A stretch of DNA of 64,000 bases from Oscillibacter sp. (GTDB taxonomy: Bacteria > Bacillota > Clostridia > Oscillospirales > Oscillospiraceae). The translations under genes were made by a program, and so were the position numbers. This document shows positions 32,052 to 39,944 of this stretch, piece by piece; position 1 is the stretch's first letter, and the number at the start of each line of letters is the position of its first letter. The notes below the pieces were generated by a model. The model had not been told where the DNA came from. It worked only from the letters and a program-made list of their open reading frames with translations, and did no database searches. The stretch spans positions 572 to 64,571 of the forward strand of contig DPPB01000022.1 in the NCBI GenBank assembly GCA_003539495.1. The letters run 5' to 3'.

Positions 32052-33491
32052 ATGGATGAAGAGAGAACGTCCGAGGCTGAGGGGTCTTACCGCCGCAGGG
32101 ACAGGGGCCGGGTTCCGGATAAAAAATCACATATGCGGCGATTGACAGGGAGGGATAAAGATGATATAAAAAAGAAAGAATTTCGGCGGATCTACGGGAA
32201 AGGGTGGCGGCACACGGTGGGCAGCAAATGGAACAAATTTATGGCGCATATAGGGACTTATCCTGCAGCCCTGGGAAAGTGGTTGGCGGTGGGAGGATTC
32301 ATTGGCGGTATTGGCGGCGTGATCGGATCGCTGTTCCACATCGGCGTGAACTATGCCACCCAAACCCGGGGCCAGCACCCATGGATCCTGTATCTGCTGC
32401 CGGCGCTGGGCCTGATTATTGCGGGGCTGTACCGGGTGACAAAGGTGGAGGGCAAGGACACCAACGCCGTCATTGAATCCGTGCATTTCGGGAAAAACGT
32501 GCCGGTGCTGCTGGTGCCGGTGATCTTTATTGCAACCGTCCTGACCCACCTGGGGGGCGGCAGCGCCGGCCGGGAGGGCGCGGCCCTGCAGATCGGCGGC
32601 GGCATCGGACATACCACCGGGCGGCTGCTGCGCCTGGGGGAAAAGGACCTGCCATTGGCAACGCTGTGCGGCATGAGTGCGGTGTTCTCGGCCCTGTTCG
32701 GAACGCCCCTGACGGCGACGATCTTCGCTATGGAGGTCATCAGTGTGGGGGTATTTTACTATGCGGGGCTGCTCCCGTGCCTGACGGCGGCGCTGATGGG
32801 CTATTTGGTGAGCCTGCTCATGGGTGTGCCGCCCACGAGATTCACCGTGGCGAACCCCGGGCTGGATGCCTGGACCATGGTGCTGGTGATATTGCTGGCC
32901 ATCGGCTGCGCGGTGGCGAGCATCCTGTTCTGCCGGGGGCTCCAGGAGACGGGCCGCTTGGCGGCGAAGCTCCTGCCCAGCCCCTTTGTGCGGGCCTTTG
33001 TGGGCGGCGTGCTGGTCATCGGGCTGACGCTGCTGGTGGGAAACGGCGACTACAACGGCGCCGGGATGGAGGTAGTGGAGCGGGCCATGAGCGGCCAGGT
33101 GCGGTCCTGGGCGTGGCTTTTAAAGCTGCTGTTCACCGCCGTGACCATTGGATTTGGCTTCAAGGGCGGTGAGGTGGTGCCGTCGTTCTTCGTGGGGGCC
33201 TGCTTCGGCTGTGTGCTGGGGGGCTTTTTGGGCTTGCCGGCGGGCTTCGGCGCAGCCATCGGACTGGTGGCGGTATTCTGCGGGGCGGTGAACTGCCCCA
33301 TTGCGTCGGTGTTTCTGAGCATTGAGCTGTTCGGCACCGGGGACCTGCTATATTTCGCCATGGCCTGCGCCATCAGCTATCTGCTGTCCGGCTACTGCGG
33401 CCTGTACAGCAGCCAAACTATTCTCTATTCCAAAATGCGTGCAGAGTTCATCAACATCCATACCAATGAGAACGAGGAAAAGCACGGATAA
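32052..33491 (+). CDS. ClC-family chloride channel / Cl-/H+ antiporter
   Basis: A 479-residue protein with a charged N-terminal tail of about 60 residues and some 10-12 membrane helices. The ClC signature GGSAGREGAALQIGGG near residue 170 carries the gating Glu. Further family features are LFGTPLTATIFAMEV near 215 and a GFGFKGGEVVPSFFVGACFG stretch near 373 (GGxFxPxxxxG equivalent). It lacks C-terminal CBS domains. The ribosome site before ATG 32052 is weak (AGAGAG), so a later start is possible. It may serve acid resistance or anion balance; fluoride transport is an alternative. Confidence 0.88.
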   Translation: MDEERTSEAEGSYRRRDRGRVPDKKSHMRRLTGRDKDDIKKKEFRRIYGKGWRHTVGSKWNKFMAHIGTYPAALGKWLAVGGFIGGIGGVIGSLFHIGVNYATQTRGQHPWILYLLPALGLIIAGLYRVTKVEGKDTNAVIESVHFGKNVPVLLVPVIFIATVLTHLGGGSAGREGAALQIGGGIGHTTGRLLRLGEKDLPLATLCGMSAVFSALFGTPLTATIFAMEVISVGVFYYAGLLPCLTAALMGYLVSLLMGVPPTRFTVANPGLDAWTMVLVILLAIGCAVASILFCRGLQETGRLAAKLLPSPFVRAFVGGVLVIGLTLLVGNGDYNGAGMEVVERAMSGQVRSWAWLLKLLFTAVTIGFGFKGGEVVPSFFVGACFGCVLGGFLGLPAGFGAAIGLVAVFCGAVNCPIASVFLSIELFGTGDLLYFAMACAISYLLSGYCGLYSSQTILYSKMRAEFINIHTNENEEKHG

Positions 33492-33497
33492 AAACAA

Positions 33498-33681
33498 CTG
33501 GCGAAAAATCTTTGAATTTTTCGCCAAAAGGTTTGCAGGCTGCTGCGCGCATAATTTCGGCGTAAAACGCCGAAATTCCACTACTTCTCGCCTGAGAGGT
33601 ATTTTTCCCCACGCGCATGTCGCGGTAAAAAATGATCCCAATTTTTTGCGCCTGCGGGCGCAAACTCTGCGAGGCTTTTTG
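33498..33681 (+). repeat. Structured intergenic repeat, copy B (full length)
   Basis: Begins 6 nt after the ClC gene stop. Three stems: GGCGAAAAAT/ATTTTTCGCC; AATTTCGGCG/CGCCGAAATT; TTTGCGCC/GGCGCAAA with TGCG loop, then CTCTGCGAGGCTTTTT. Relative to copy A, both sides of stems 2 and 3 have changed together, so pairing is conserved while sequence is not. Confidence 0.8.
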
Positions 33682-33691
33682 GATAAATAAT

Positions 33692-33741
33692 TACCTCCCC
33701 GGCCATACTGAAGGGAGTATGGTTGGGGAGGTATTTTTATG
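33692..33741 (+). promoter_or_regulatory. Hairpin that hides the ribosome site of the DUF421 gene
   Basis: TACCTCCCC-GG-CCATACT pairs with AGTATGG-TT-GGGGAGGTA (33692-33733), and the right arm contains the GGGGAGG ribosome site 7 nt before ATG 33739. A TTTTTA run follows the stem, so it could also end transcription from upstream. Either way translation of the next gene should depend on opening this stem. Confidence 0.6.
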
Positions 33742-34443
33742 GATCTGCTGCATGTGGCCGTGACATCGCTGGTGTCCCTGGCGGCCATGTTTTTGCTGAC
33801 GAAGCTCATGGGAAACAAGCAGGTATCTCAGATGAACCTGTTTGACTATGTCATCGGTATCACCATCGGCTCCATCGCCGCGGAAATGGCCACGGAGCTG
33901 GATACCCCGGAAAATTCCCTGCTGGCTATGGCGGTGTATGCCGTGGCGGCGGTGTGCATCTCGCTGCTGACCAACAAGTCGCTGCGGGTCCGGCAGCTGA
34001 TGACGGGCAAGCCGCTGATCCTCATGGACGGCGGGACCCTCTATCGGGAAAATCTGAAAATAGCCAAAATGGACTTGAGCGAGTTTCTCATGTACTGCCG
34101 CATCGGGGGCTATTTTGATCTGAGCCAGATCCAGACAGCCCTGCTGGAGCATAACGGCACGGTGACCTTTCTGCCGGTGGAGCTGCAGCGTCCCACGACG
34201 CCTGCGGACCTCTCTCTGCAGCCGGATCAGACTCTGCTCCAGACCCCGGTGATCCTGGACGGAGAGGCGCTGCCGGGCAACCTGCAGCGGGTGGGCAAGG
34301 ACATGACCTGGCTCATGCGGCAGCTTCAAAGCCGGGGCTATCATACGCCGGAGGAGGTGCTTTTGGCCATGGCGGACGGGAATCGGCTGACGGTTTTCCC
34401 CATGGAGAGCAAGAAAAAACCGGCGGATCTGACGGATAAATGA
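33739..34443 (+). CDS. DUF421 (YetF-like) membrane protein
   Basis: A 234-residue protein of the YetF/YdfR family: three N-terminal membrane helices (about residues 5-25, 35-55, 60-78) and a cytoplasmic domain with TGKPLILMDGG near 95 and the family's LRIGG-like stretch CRIGGYFDLSQIQTALLE near 117. It is found in many Firmicutes, where members are linked to sporulation or stress; the function here is unknown. The ribosome site is buried in a hairpin. A terminator follows. Confidence 0.88.
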   Translation: MDLLHVAVTSLVSLAAMFLLTKLMGNKQVSQMNLFDYVIGITIGSIAAEMATELDTPENSLLAMAVYAVAAVCISLLTNKSLRVRQLMTGKPLILMDGGTLYRENLKIAKMDLSEFLMYCRIGGYFDLSQIQTALLEHNGTVTFLPVELQRPTTPADLSLQPDQTLLQTPVILDGEALPGNLQRVGKDMTWLMRQLQSRGYHTPEEVLLAMADGNRLTVFPMESKKKPADLTDK

Positions 34444-34456
34444 GGAAACAGCTTCA

Positions 34457-34484
34457 AAGCGGAGGCCGGGTGGCCTCCGCTTTT
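34457..34484 (+). terminator. Terminator after the DUF421 gene
   Basis: Stem AAGCGGAGGCC / GGCCTCCGCTT with GGGT loop and a short T run. Confidence 0.85.
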
Positions 34485-34533
34485 AGACTTTGCGAGACTT
34501 TTTGAAAAAGCAGGGAGCGCGAGATGGAACGCC

Positions 34534-35331
34534 TTAGAACAGGCGCTGCTTTTTGGCGATGACCTGGCCATCTACCCGGAGGAGCTGCTTGCCGCCGGGG
34601 GTAAACTCCGTTTCGATGGCGTGGCCGCCCACCCGGGCGCTGATGGTATAGCCGGACTCCACAACGCCCTCCTCACGGCCATAGACCTTGCCGTCCACAA
34701 TGAGCTCCGTGAGGCCGTAGCTGCGGCGGACCTCGATCTCATGGCTGCCGTAGACGGCGGACAGGAGGGTGCGGTGCTTCTTATCCGTGGGCTGGCCCAG
34801 GGAGGGGGTGTTGGGAATGCCCCCCTGGGAGGCATCATAAAATTCCGTGTTCAGGGGCAAAGGCTCCGGGACGTCGGCCTCCTCCAGAGCCTCCCGGCTC
34901 CGGCGCACACCGGAGATAAGAATCCACAGGACCAGGCCATGGATTACAAAGTCAAGAATATCCGTCAGAATATCCGTCACGGACAGCTCAATGACATAGT
35001 AAAGGAGCATGGCGGCGGTGTCCACGGAGAACAGCACCAGGGCGGCGATGAGCCAGCCACGCCTCTTTTTGGATAGCAGGCAGCACAGAAGGTACACAGC
35101 CAGTATCACCAAGGCGATGAGAATGCCTATGACCAGGTAAACGGGGTCCCAGGTATAATCATAGAATACCCGGGCGTAAATCGCTACCAGATATGAGATA
35201 AAGCATGAAAACAAAAAATAGGTGTCTGAGCCCAGCAGAGCGAAAAGAACATTGACAGCGGACAGGGCCAGCAGGATCCATAGATTGGTGCGAGCGGTCT
35301 TATAGGCAGCAAGAGGGCTGTTCTTTTTCAT
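34534..35331 (-). CDS. Membrane protein of unknown function with C-terminal beta-rich domain
   Basis: A 265-residue protein not matched to a known family. Four to five hydrophobic helices lie at about residues 17-50, 60-86, 91-113 and 122-143. A linker rich in Pro/Glu follows, then a domain from about 185 with alternating hydrophobic residues (LLSAVYGSHEIEVRR, ELIVDGKVYG, LLRVDGQVIAKK) that suggests a beta fold facing the cytoplasm. GGAG lies 8 nt before the ATG. It stands alone between a terminator and repeat modules. The role is unknown. Confidence 0.75.
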   Translation of the reverse strand: MKKNSPLAAYKTARTNLWILLALSAVNVLFALLGSDTYFLFSCFISYLVAIYARVFYDYTWDPVYLVIGILIALVILAVYLLCCLLSKKRRGWLIAALVLFSVDTAAMLLYYVIELSVTDILTDILDFVIHGLVLWILISGVRRSREALEEADVPEPLPLNTEFYDASQGGIPNTPSLGQPTDKKHRTLLSAVYGSHEIEVRRSYGLTELIVDGKVYGREEGVVESGYTISARVGGHAIETEFTPGGKQLLRVDGQVIAKKQRLF

Positions 35332-35372
35332 GGTACTTCTCCTTGTTTCTATTTATTTTAAAGGGGGGGGGA

Positions 35373-35416
35373 CGGATTGCCACACCGGTGACATCGGTCA
35401 CTGGTTCACAATGACA
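35373..35416 (+). repeat. Modular palindromic repeat (CGGATTGCC type)
   Basis: CGGATTGCCACACCGGTGAC...GTCACTGGTTCACAATGACA, a hairpin module like those at 13583, 52645, 52779 and 59980. The rest of the 35332-35454 gap holds a G9 run only. Confidence 0.7.
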
Positions 35417-35454
35417 AGGCTATTACAGGGGTATGGCACTTTGCACGGGCGGGC

Positions 35455-36651
35455 TCACAGGAGCTTTCCGGCCAGGCGGCCGCTGGACCAGGCCCACTGG
35501 AGGTTATAGCCGCCGCAATCGCCGTCTATGTCCAGCAGCTCTCCGCAGGCGTAGAGGCCCGGCACCAGCCGGCTTTGCAGGGTGCGGGGATCAAATTCCG
35601 AGGTGTCCAGCCCGCCGGCAGTGACCTGGGCCTGGTCAAAGCCGCAGGTGCCGGTGATGGGGAGGGCAAAATGAGTGGCCTGCCTTGCAATGCGCCGCAG
35701 GTCGTCCCGAGTGAGCCCGGCCGCCCTTTGATTGGTAAAACCGGCGGATTTGCAGATCATCTGTCCCAGACGGGTGTGGCAGGAGCCGGTGAGGAGGGTA
35801 GAAGCCTCGTGGGCGGCCATGGCCGCCTGCCGCTGGGAGAGCCAGTGGAGCACCTCCGCCTCCTCCCAATCGGGGAAGAAATTGAGCAGGCAGGTGAGAT
35901 CGCTTCCGCCGGCGGAAACGCTGCGGGAGAGGTCGAAAATGGCCGGGCCGCTTACGCCGTACTCGGTGAAAAGCACCTCGCCGCTATTGCGGGCCAGCAC
36001 CTGGCTGCCCCGGCAGATGGAAATGCCGCACTGGGCCTTCACGCCCTTCAGGGCCCGGGGGTAGGTGGGATCGGTTTTCAGCTGTACCAGAGAGGGGTAG
36101 AGAGCCGTGCGGTGGTGGCCCAGGCTCTTGGCCAGGCGATACCCATCCATGCCGCCGCCTACCTTGCTGCCGGCGGCGCCGCCGGCGGCCAAAATAAGGC
36201 ACCGGGCGGAAAAGGTATCTGTCTCCGTTTTTACGGAAAAGCCCTCCGGCATTTTTCGGACGGCCGTGACCGTCTGGCCGGTTTGCAGGTCGATCTCCAG
36301 GCGCTCCAGGGCATAGCGCAGAACGTCCAGCACGCTGCCGGCCATGTTGCTCATGGGATAGATCCGGCCGCTGGCCTCCGACACGGTCAAAAGGCCCAGG
36401 GAGGCAAAATACTGCAGCGTTTCGCCCACATCAAACTGCGACAGGGCAAAATCGCAGAAGCCGGCCCCGCCATGGTAGTGCGCGGGGGATACATGATGAT
36501 TGCTGAGATTGCAGCGGCCGTTGCCGGTGGCCAGCAGCTTGCGCCCGACGCGGCTCTGCCGCTCCAGCAGCAGGACGTGGTGGCCGTTTTCAGCCGCCGT
36601 CAGGGCCGCCAGCATCCCGGCGGCACCGCCGCCGATGACACATACGTTCAT
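35455..36651 (-). CDS. BaiN/HI0933-type NAD(P)/FAD-dependent oxidoreductase
   Basis: A 398-residue flavoprotein. FAD-binding motif VIGGGAAGMLAA is at residues 5-16; the family signature GRKLLATGNGRCNLSN lies near 36, and the C-terminal FAD motif GLYACGELLDIDGDCGGYNLQWAWSSG (given here only in part; near 366) ends the protein. Relatives are annotated as aminoacetone oxidase, flavoprotein YhiN, or BaiN, which reduces bile-acid intermediates in gut clostridia. The substrate cannot be told from sequence. The start codon overlaps the ruvX stop (ATGA). Confidence 0.85.
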   Translation of the reverse strand: MNVCVIGGGAAGMLAALTAAENGHHVLLLERQSRVGRKLLATGNGRCNLSNHHVSPAHYHGGAGFCDFALSQFDVGETLQYFASLGLLTVSEASGRIYPMSNMAGSVLDVLRYALERLEIDLQTGQTVTAVRKMPEGFSVKTETDTFSARCLILAAGGAAGSKVGGGMDGYRLAKSLGHHRTALYPSLVQLKTDPTYPRALKGVKAQCGISICRGSQVLARNSGEVLFTEYGVSGPAIFDLSRSVSAGGSDLTCLLNFFPDWEEAEVLHWLSQRQAAMAAHEASTLLTGSCHTRLGQMICKSAGFTNQRAAGLTRDDLRRIARQATHFALPITGTCGFDQAQVTAGGLDTSEFDPRTLQSRLVPGLYACGELLDIDGDCGGYNLQWAWSSGRLAGKLL

Positions 36652-37073
36652 GACTCCGCCTCCAATCGCCGCCGGGTGAGGTAGCCCTCCAGCATGAGGC
36701 TGGCCGCCACCGCGTCCACGATCTTCTTGCGCTGCCTGCCGTTTTTGCCGCCGGCGAACAAGATGGCGTGGGCCTCCACGGTGCTGCGTCGCTCATCCCA
36801 AAGCACAAGAGGCAGGCCCGTGGCATCCCTGAGAATTTCCCCCAGGGCGGCGCACTTTTCCGCCCGGGGACCCAGGGTGCCGTCCATATTCTTGGGGTAG
36901 CCCAGCACCAGGCGCTCCACCCCATGCTCGGCGATGAGGGTCCGGATCTGCGCCACAACCTCCTCCTGGCGGCGGGTATTGATGACCGTGGTGAACCCGG
37001 CCAGGGTCTCCAGGCGGTCGGAGATGGCGATGCCTGTGTGGGCGTCGCCATAGTCAATGGCCATAATTTTCAT
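36648..37073 (-). CDS. ruvX: Holliday junction resolvase-like pre-16S rRNA nuclease
   Basis: A 141-residue RNase H-fold protein of the YqgF/RuvX family. Members process the 5' end of 16S rRNA and were also described as Holliday-junction resolvases. The first acidic residue is in MAIDYGDAHTGIAISD near residue 6, LVLGYPKNMDG near 55, the WDERRST motif near 92, and the last Asp in KKIVDAVAAS near 115. AAGGAT lies before the ATG. It is the first gene of a two-gene unit with the flavoprotein. Confidence 0.92.
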   Translation of the reverse strand: MKIMAIDYGDAHTGIAISDRLETLAGFTTVINTRRQEEVVAQIRTLIAEHGVERLVLGYPKNMDGTLGPRAEKCAALGEILRDATGLPLVLWDERRSTVEAHAILFAGGKNGRQRKKIVDAVAASLMLEGYLTRRRLEAES

Positions 37074-37366
37074 GGATCGATCCTTTCAAAAGCCGCTATG
37101 AGGCGGATTTTTTCTTTATCATCAGCGTGTCGAAAAAGTTTTTTTGCCCCGCTGACTGAGTTTTTGAAACTCTGAAAAAGCTTCAAAAACTATTGATTTC
37201 AATGGTAAGGGACACCCTTCTTGGGTTTCCCTCACACACCCTTCCTTACCGCTGCTGCAAACATACCACTTTATCGACAGCTTCATCATACCACCCATGA
37301 GGGGGTCATGGCAACAATTCTGCTGATTTTTCCGCAAAAAAATGCGGAATTTTTGCAAAAAACAGG
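37074..37366. other. Intergenic stretch without a supported gene
   Basis: The region between ruvX and the rpmG promoter is AT-richer than its surroundings. A minus-strand frame (37122-37376, 84 codons; 54 codons from an internal ATG) has no good ribosome site or recognisable domain. A hairpin GTTTTTGAA.../TTTCAAAAAC lies around 37161-37191, and a small TTCCGCA/TGCGGAA stem at 37330-37349. It looks like repeat-derived DNA. Confidence 0.4.
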
Positions 37367-37395
37367 TTGACCGCATGGAAAAAGCGTGATAGAAT
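37367..37395 (+). promoter_or_regulatory. Promoter of rpmG-secE-nusG
   Basis: TTGACC (37367-37372), a 17-nt spacer and TAGAAT (37390-37395). The leader to rpmG is about 130 nt with no clear structure. Confidence 0.75.
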
Positions 37396-37531
37396 AAACA
37401 TTACCTGTGAGTAGGGCTTTTCTTTTTGCGCGCTTTTCGCTTCGGCGCCGGGAGAGGGAGGCCCCGCAGACCAGGGAGGCAAACGGCTGTGCCGGACAGG
37501 TCAGCCCAATCTAATAAGGAGGTGCCGTTAG

Positions 37532-37681
37532 ATGCGCGTGAAGATTACTTTGAGATGCAACGAGTGCAAGCAGAGAAACTACAACACGATGAAGAACAAG
37601 AAGAACAGTCCTGATCGTCTCGAGATGAACAAGTATTGCCCCTTCTGCAGAAAGCATACGGTTCACACCGAAACCAAGTGA
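37532..37681 (+). CDS. rpmG: 50S ribosomal protein L33
   Basis: A 49-residue zinc-ribbon ribosomal protein: MRVKITLRCNEC at the start and CPFCRKHTVHTETK at the end, giving two CxxC pairs, so this is the zinc-binding (C+) form. AAGGAGG stands 9-10 nt before the ATG. It sits directly before secE, the normal position in Firmicutes. Confidence 0.95.
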   Translation: MRVKITLRCNECKQRNYNTMKNKKNSPDRLEMNKYCPFCRKHTVHTETK

Positions 37682-37708
37682 TTGGATGAAAAGAAAGGTT
37701 GTGTAACG

Positions 37709-37924
37709 ATGGCAGAGGTTAACAAGGCGAAGAAAGATCGCGGCAAGTGGTTCCGCGAGATGAGAAGCGAGCTGAAAAAGGTCGTTTGGCCCGATGGCAA
37801 GACGACGGCGAAGAACACCGGCACGGTGATCCTGTGCTCTCTGGGCGTGGGCGTGTTCATTTGGGTGTTTGACGCAGTGGCCGTTCTGGCTGTAAATACC
37901 CTGGTCGGCCTGTTCGCAGCTTAA
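37709..37924 (+). CDS. secE: Preprotein translocase subunit SecE
   Basis: A 71-residue protein with the SecE pattern: a charged amphipathic helix with WFREMRSELKKVVWPDGKTT near residues 13-32, then one membrane helix near 40-62. It clamps SecY in the secretion channel. The start at ATG 37709 has AAAGG about 11 nt upstream. The order rpmG-secE-nusG is conserved. Confidence 0.94.
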   Translation: MAEVNKAKKDRGKWFREMRSELKKVVWPDGKTTAKNTGTVILCSLGVGVFIWVFDAVAVLAVNTLVGLFAA

Positions 37925-37934
37925 GGAGCGAGGC

Positions 37935-38459
37935 ATGGCTGATAACGCAAAATGGTATGTACTCCACACCTATTCCGGCTATGAAAACGCCGTAAAGGCC
38001 GCCATTGAAAAGTCAGTGACTAACCGCGGCCTGGAGGATATGATCCACAAGATGGAGATCCCCATGGAGACCGTGACCGAGGTCACCGAGGCAGGCGTTA
38101 TGAAGGAAGTGGAGCGGAAGGTATTCCCCGGTTATGTGCTGATTAAAATGGTGCTGACCGATGATACCTGGCATTTGGTCCGCAACATCCGCGGCGTCAC
38201 CGGTTTCGTGGGCGAGGCCAATAAGGCCATCCCCCTGACGGAGGAGGAAGTGGCTGCGTTGGGCGTGGAAAAGCACGAGATCGTGGTGCTGTACCATGTG
38301 GGCGACACCGTGAAGATCACGGAGGGTCCCCTGGCCAGCTTCACGGGCACCGTGGAGGAGATCGAGCCCGAGAAGAACAAGGTCCGGGTGGTGGTTTCCA
38401 TGTTTGGCAGAGAGACCCCGGTGGAGCTGGAGCTCGACCAGGTGGAGGTCCTGCCCTGA
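37935..38459 (+). CDS. nusG: Transcription termination/antitermination factor NusG
   Basis: A 174-residue protein binding RNA polymerase beta': the N-terminal domain with WYVLHTYSGYENAVK and the C-terminal KOW domain with VGDTVKITEGPLASFTG near residue 120. GGAG lies before the ATG, 11 nt after secE. It affects pausing and couples transcription with translation or Rho. Confidence 0.96.
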   Translation: MADNAKWYVLHTYSGYENAVKAAIEKSVTNRGLEDMIHKMEIPMETVTEVTEAGVMKEVERKVFPGYVLIKMVLTDDTWHLVRNIRGVTGFVGEANKAIPLTEEEVAALGVEKHEIVVLYHVGDTVKITEGPLASFTGTVEEIEPEKNKVRVVVSMFGRETPVELELDQVEVLP

Positions 38460-38594
38460 GGCGCAGCAGACTCTGCGCACAGGCCGGAGCATGACCACTC
38501 CGGCGCAAGTGGGAGAGGCGCATGGGTGTCTCGCCAAGAGCGACCGCGGCATTAGGCCCGTCGCTACCACATTATAAAAAAGGAGGTGCCTGTT
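38460..38594 (+). promoter_or_regulatory. Leader of rplK-rplA (possible L1 autoregulation)
   Basis: The 135-nt leader has GCCGGAG/CTCCGGC and GGCGCAGCAGA/TCTGCGC-type stems and a long-range GTGGGAG...CTACCAC pairing just before AGGAGG. In other bacteria L1 represses this operon by binding its mRNA near rplK. The same is inferred here, not shown. Confidence 0.35.
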
Positions 38595-39020
38595 ATGGCA
38601 CAGAAAGTCGTTGGTTATGTAAAGCTGCAGATCCCTGCAGGTAAAGCAACTCCCGCACCCCCCGTTGGCCCCGCTCTGGGTCAGCACGGCGTGAACATCG
38701 CCGCCTTCACCAAGGAGTTCAATGAGCGGACGAAGAACGATATGGGTCTCATCATCCCCGTGGTCATCACGGTGTATGCCGACCGTTCCTTCTCCTTCAT
38801 TACCAAGACTCCCCCCGCAGCCGTCCTTATCAAGAAGGAGTGCAACATTGAGTCCGGTTCCGGCGTTCCCAACAAGGAGAAGGTCGCTACCATTTCCAAG
38901 GCCTCCATTCAGAAGATCGCTGAGATGAAGATGCGCGACCTGAATGCTGCTTCCCTGGAAGCCGCTATGAGCATGATCGCTGGTACTGCACGCTCCATGG
39001 GCGTTGTCGTCGGTGAATAA
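38595..39020 (+). CDS. rplK: 50S ribosomal protein L11
   Basis: A 141-residue protein of the GTPase-associated centre: the N-terminal domain with YVKLQIPAGKATPAPPVGPA (residues about 8-27) and the C-terminal 23S-binding domain. The start at ATG 38595 has AGGAGG 8 nt upstream. It is followed by rplA. Confidence 0.97.
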   Translation: MAQKVVGYVKLQIPAGKATPAPPVGPALGQHGVNIAAFTKEFNERTKNDMGLIIPVVITVYADRSFSFITKTPPAAVLIKKECNIESGSGVPNKEKVATISKASIQKIAEMKMRDLNAASLEAAMSMIAGTARSMGVVVGE

Positions 39021-39034
39021 GGAGGGTGTAAGGT

Positions 39035-39727
39035 ATGTTTAGAGGTAAGAAGTATCAGGAAATCGCCAAGCAGATCGACAAGGCCGCACTGTATGATCCC
39101 AAGGAAGGTCTGGAGCTTATCTGCAAGACCGCTTCCGCTAAGTTTGATGAGACCGTTGAGCTTCATGTGAAGCTGGGTGTGGACTCCCGTCACGCTGACC
39201 AGCAGGTCCGCGGCGCCATCGTGCTGCCCAACGGCACTGGCAAGTCCGTGCGCGTGCTGGTGTTCGCCAAGGGCGACAAGGCCGAGGCTGCCAAGGCCGC
39301 CGGCGCCGACTATGTGGGCGACATGGATCTGGTGGAAAAGATCCAGAAGGAAAACTGGTTTGACTTCGATGTGGTGGTTGCTACCCCCGACATGATGGGC
39401 GTGGTAGGCCGTTTGGGTAAGGTCCTGGGCCCCAAGGGTCTGATGCCCTCCCCCAAGTCCGGCACTGTGACCCCCGACGCTGCCAAGGCCGTCACCGAGG
39501 CTAAGGCCGGTAAGGTGGAGTATCGTTTGGACAAGACCAACATCATCCACTGCCCCATCGGCAAGGTCTCCTTCGGCGCGGACAAGCTGTTTGAGAACTA
39601 CAGCGCGCTCATCGGCGCCATCATCAAGGCTAAGCCCGCCACTGCCAAGGGCCAGTATATCAAGTCCTGCGTGGTTGCGTCCACCATGGGTCCCGGCGTG
39701 AAGATGAACGCCAACAAGCAGCTGTAA
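39035..39727 (+). CDS. rplA: 50S ribosomal protein L1
   Basis: A 230-residue protein of the L1 stalk; also usually the translational repressor of the rplKA mRNA. It shows LPNGTGKSVRVLVF near residue 70 and the family signature region GRLGKVLGPKGLMPSPKSGT near 128. GGAGGG lies before the ATG. Transcription of rplJL restarts from a separate promoter just downstream. Confidence 0.97.
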   Translation: MFRGKKYQEIAKQIDKAALYDPKEGLELICKTASAKFDETVELHVKLGVDSRHADQQVRGAIVLPNGTGKSVRVLVFAKGDKAEAAKAAGADYVGDMDLVEKIQKENWFDFDVVVATPDMMGVVGRLGKVLGPKGLMPSPKSGTVTPDAAKAVTEAKAGKVEYRLDKTNIIHCPIGKVSFGADKLFENYSALIGAIIKAKPATAKGQYIKSCVVASTMGPGVKMNANKQL

Positions 39728-39754
39728 TTTCCGCAGCACAAGGATATTTAAGGC

Positions 39755-39783
39755 TTGACAATCGCGCAGGCTTTAGATATAAT
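39755..39783 (+). promoter_or_regulatory. Promoter of rplJL
   Basis: TTGACA (39755-39760), a 17-nt spacer and TATAAT (39778-39783): a full-consensus promoter, fitting the need for excess L7/L12. Confidence 0.92.
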
Positions 39784-39789
39784 ATATGA

Positions 39790-39940
39790 TGCGTTCCAAA
39801 GACAGCAGGTGGACTTGTCCGTAAGTCCTGCCGAGGATGGCAAATCGATTTTGATTGCTTTACCCCGTCCTTGTGTCTTTCGGCACAGGGACGGGTTTCC
39901 TTTTTTGAACGCACCGACAATTCTCATGGAGGTGAAATCA
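39790..39940 (+). promoter_or_regulatory. Ribosomal protein L10 leader with attenuator
   Basis: The leader holds L10-leader-like stems, then a terminator hairpin (39864-39896; CCCGTCCTTGTG with CACAGGGACGGG) followed by TTTCCTTTTTT. The upstream GTCCGTAAGTCCTGCCGAGGATGG region can pair alternatively. By analogy with the known L10 leader, the L10-(L12)4 complex binding here would stop transcription. Confidence 0.8.
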
Positions 39941-39944
39941 AAGA

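Noticed and set aside
37122..37376. Small minus-strand frame between ruvX and rpmG
   Set aside because: No convincing ribosome site, no known domain, and hairpin-rich composition suggest repeat DNA.
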